The notes under the pieces are model-generated. The model did no database searches and was not told the DNA's origin. It saw only the letters and a program-made list of their open reading frames with translations. Positions 61,038 through 64,000 of a stretch of DNA of 64,000 nt are shown here, in pieces (positions within the stretch are counted from its first letter, which is position 1; the number at the start of each line of letters is the position of its first letter). The position numbers were made by a program, and so were the translations under genes. The stretch lies in assembly GCA_963277665.1 (NCBI GenBank), contig OY728128.1, positions 1,861,562,988 to 1,861,626,987 of the forward strand, written 5' to 3'. Origin of the DNA: Viscum album (taxonomy: Eukaryota > Streptophyta > Magnoliopsida > Santalales > Viscaceae).

Positions 61038-62834
61038 TATGACAGCCCAAAATTTACACTTATGGATTCTGTACTAAAAATGTAAAAATTAAATTTCTAA
61101 CATTAATACTGAGGAATATTACCCATATTTTTTAATGAAAAACATAAAACTCAAATGGAAATATTTTATTACCTATATACCTAGGGGCAGTTTAGTTTAG
61201 GAATTTTAGAGAATTAAGAAAAATTATTAACAACTTGGGTTCATAAACAACAGGCTCATAAAGAACAAAATTATCTCCCACTATACCCTAATTTCACAAC
61301 ACTTTATCAACATCATCAACTTGTAATACTTATAGACAATGTTCTTTAAAATCTTTCCTCATAGCACGGGGAAAATAAAACCATAGACGGGTAATCTTAG
61401 ATGACCAGTCTTGTCTGAACTGAGTTCAATAACGATTCTAGATATCAATATCTCATGAGATATAATATAATTATCCAATGCATTAGAGGGAGATATAAGT
61501 CCCACCCATAATATAATGAAAAACCATACATACTTGGGCCATAATGGCATAAATAATTTATAATAATAGAACACATGAGAAGAAATTCGTTTCGTAAACA
61601 TTAATATATCATAAACATAAATAAATAATAAAAGAAGAAAGCACAATATAATTCAATAAAATACTTCATAAAATATAAGTAACGTCAAATACTATTATCT
61701 TGTATTGAATTTTTTTGATATATCACTTGAATTAATTTTCGGGGAATCCTTTATATTTTGAAAATATTTTTTAAAATGACATGTAAATATAAAATATTTT
61801 TTTTTAAAAATACCCTTGTAATATTGTAAATTAATCTTTATGGAATTAAGGATTTATGATTGCAGGAAAGGCCTCTCATGTCTTAAAAGTTAAAATAACT
61901 CTTTCTACATTTTCTTCAGAAATTTATAAAGTGAAACACTAATAAAATGACCAAAATGATCATTTAAAAAAATTTAAACTTTAAGAAATAAATAAAAATA
62001 AATTTAAACAATCATAAGACAATAGAAGAAATAGTTATGAAAACAATTTCATAAAAACATTGGCATGGAAGTGAATGTTTGTTTTAATAGAGGCAATAAA
62101 ATTATAATTTTTATTGGTGAATCCCTTAATAATATAATATCTTTGGGTGATAATTAATAAAATTAATATATTTTGTGTATTAAATATAAATCAACATTAT
62201 AATTTTGAAATAAATTATGATATATAGAAAATTCACCCCTCATAAAATCATATCACAACATAATTTATGATGTAGAATGATAACCTAAAATTGAAATTGG
62301 GTTAAGAATTCCTTTACCACTTTGTAATCAATCGAATCATATTAAACATAAAATTTATAATTATAAAATGAAAAAATCCTAAAATTAAGATTATAACATT
62401 CGTTGTAGTATGTATCAAATGAATTTAAATATACCCCAGTCATAAAAAATAATTGGTGACTAATGCATATGTTCTACAGAAGTAATAGTGGGATGAGAAA
62501 CCCTTACCTTATTGTTCCTTTTGGTCAAAATTTCATTAACCTAATATATAATTATTTTAATTATTTTATTAAAATATTATAAAACCATATTTTTGATATC
62601 ATATATTACCCTATTATAACATATTATTACTTTCTCGTTAATAGTCTCCCTATATTTTCAATATTTTCATAATAACTGATGTGTTTTTTGAGTGTATTTG
62701 GACTTTTTATATGTTGTTCCTAAGACATAGGTAATGATTTAATAACATTCAGAATTTAATCCATGATATAAATATAATATATATTTTTTATATACATATT
62801 TATAAGAATATATAATATTTAGTGATAGGAAATG

Positions 62835-63270
62835 AAATACACCGTTCATGGAGAGGACATGTCGCACGTACAAATGAACATTTTTCCTATTTTCTTCTCA
62901 TATTGAAAGAAATGATAGTAAATGACATATTTTTATATTATAATTATAGTATCATTTTTATATCATATATTAAACATATTTATATTTAAACCATACTTAA
63001 TGAATTCCATTTATAATGTAAAGGAATCACATGGATTTGAGGAGTCAGTAGTCTACACATCAACAAATGATGTTATCGTATTCTCACCAAAATGAAAGAT
63101 TGATCATACGTGTTATATAATATTTATATATTAAGAAAAGAATTATAAATATATTATATATCTTATATAAACTACACATATATCATTATTCTCCATATTG
63201 AATTGTCGTAATGGATGAACAAACAACATTGGTTCGTGAGGCGGTAGTCCGCTGCACACCGGAACGATGA
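62835..63270 (-). repeat. Triple-core module, best preserved copy
   Basis: Cores are near 62854, 63047 and 63243, steps of 193 and 196 bp. The third can form a three-part hairpin: GTTC (63232-63235) with GAAC (63262-63265), GTG (63236-63238) with CAC (63255-63257), and GGCGG (63240-63244) with CCGCT (63249-63253) around a TAGT loop. In the first, GTTCAT and ATGAAC flank the core near 62843 and 62873. Confidence 0.75.
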
Positions 63271-63590
63271 TTGTGTATCGCATTTAATGGATGTGTGTGA
63301 ATTTTTTTTCCCATTCCCTTAACAAAAAAATATCATTATATTTAAGAAAATGTGGAAATTATATAATCAAGTTAAATAAATATTCTATGTGGTGGAGAAT
63401 AAAAAAAATGTTCTTGTTAGTGAACGTTACCTCCTCTCCAACAGAATTCATTAATATTTATTCATAAAGGATGTAGGATTGATATATTGGTGATACCAAC
63501 AATAATTGGATAAGAGAATAGTTATGAGAAGTGATTTTTTAGAGATTTTAGGAGCTTTAAGGCTTATATGTCAAAATGGGGTGGATATGG

Positions 63591-63603
63591 GAGGTATTTA
63601 TAC
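63591..63603 (-). promoter_or_regulatory. Minus-strand TATA-like box
   Basis: The minus strand reads TATAAATACCTCCC, a TATA string followed by a pyrimidine run. It is about 350 bp from the third core, on the side expected for transcription toward the cores on the minus strand. It fits the other family K copies, though its sequence is not identical to their box. Confidence 0.4.
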
Positions 63604-64000
63604 ATAAGGAGTTGTGGGTTTATGTGAGTATATATTGACTATTTAATGTTTAAAGACAACCAAATTTAAGCGGCATTAATTTCCACCAATTTGGATGATA
63701 ATTAATGTGGTAAATTCTAATTACGGTATATAATCACCAAATAACCCCATTTTTTTAAATGTTTTGGTCATTTTATGCCTTCGCCTTTTTACTTGGACCC
63801 TTTTTATTATTTTACATATACTTTGGTAACTAGTTTTTAACAAGGATACTTTTTTAAGACTAAAAATGAATTCAAAATTAATAATAAAATTTTAACATTT
63901 ATTCAAAATAAGGAATAAATTTTACCAAATTAAATTAACCTAATTTTAAAAAATATTTTTAAAATTAATCGCACAGACAAAATGAAAAAGTAGGGTATAA

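Larger units (their letters stand above)
61038..64000 (-). repeat. Family K LTR copy, minus strand, cut by the window end
   Basis: TTATGACAGCCCAAAATTT at 61038 corresponds to the reverse complement of the LTR end seen at 24761. It is followed in order by GAGAAACCCTTACCTT at 62497 (reverse complement of 15153), the triple cores at 62854, 63047 and 63243, a minus-strand TATA-like box at 63593 and a GGTCATTTTATGCCTTCGCC stretch at 63765 that matches the reverse complement of 13846-13860. The LTR start lies beyond 64000. The minus-strand frame at 61359-61646 has no recognisable domain. Confidence 0.62.

Noticed and set aside
61359..61646. 95-codon minus-strand frame
   Set aside because: It lies in a family K LTR copy, shows only AT-driven hydrophobic composition, and has no domain.
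1..64000. tRNA or other structural RNA genes
   Set aside because: Apart from the primer-binding sites, which only mirror a tRNA 3' end, I saw no cloverleaf with A and B box sequences on either strand. A tRNA scan would settle this.

Overview
The window reads as nuclear repeat DNA of a plant with a large, AT-rich genome. The evidence is a dense stack of decayed Ty3/gypsy LTR retrotransposons with very long LTRs (2.6 to 5.5 kb), primer-binding sites of the plant initiator-Met tRNA type, and a chromodomain-ended pol. CpG is scarce and stop codons are spread through every coding remnant. I found no intact host gene, no tRNA or rRNA gene and no sign of bacterial or organellar DNA. The species cannot be named from the sequence; a large-genome angiosperm is an inference.

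Layout. Positions 1-1371 are unassigned AT-rich DNA with one striking G-rich tract. Element 1 (minus strand, about 1372-9689) has a 3' LTR of about 4.6 kb, a decayed pol (RT, RNase H, integrase at about 8400-6358) and a truncated 5' LTR. A family M LTR follows at 9690-12282. Element 2 (plus strand, 12285-24761) has two 5.1 kb LTRs, the 5' one enlarged by a captured RNase H fragment. They surround only 1.87 kb of non-coding interior, and a PBS and PPT are still readable. At 24762-27006 is a region with a second PBS-like site and a gag remnant.

Element 3 (plus strand, 27012 to about 37431) is a chromovirus-type gypsy element with 2.75-2.8 kb LTRs and recognisable gag, protease, RT, RNase H, integrase and chromodomain, all broken by stops. 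It is followed by a minus-strand LTR-like fragment with two short tandem repeats, and a PPT plus second family M LTR (41210 to about 43816). The rest is mostly further copies of the family K long LTR: minus strand at 43817-47470, plus strand at about 49350-52377 and 52378-57400, and minus strand at 61038-64000, with unassigned stretches between them.

The most notable signal is in family K (the LTR of Elements 1 and 2 and the later fragments). It carries three tandem copies, about 190-200 bp apart, of a GC-richer core of about 40 bp that can fold into a hairpin. The hairpin's inner stem changes in a compensatory way between copies. The module lies downstream of a TATA-like box and is better preserved than its surroundings in six LTR copies in both orientations. 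A second notable signal is a 32-bp tandem repeat with a 4-unit (128 bp) higher-order period near the end of both Element 2 LTRs; Element 1 carries a 24-bp tandem repeat at roughly the corresponding place. All similarities were judged by eye. No identity values were computed and no database was searched.
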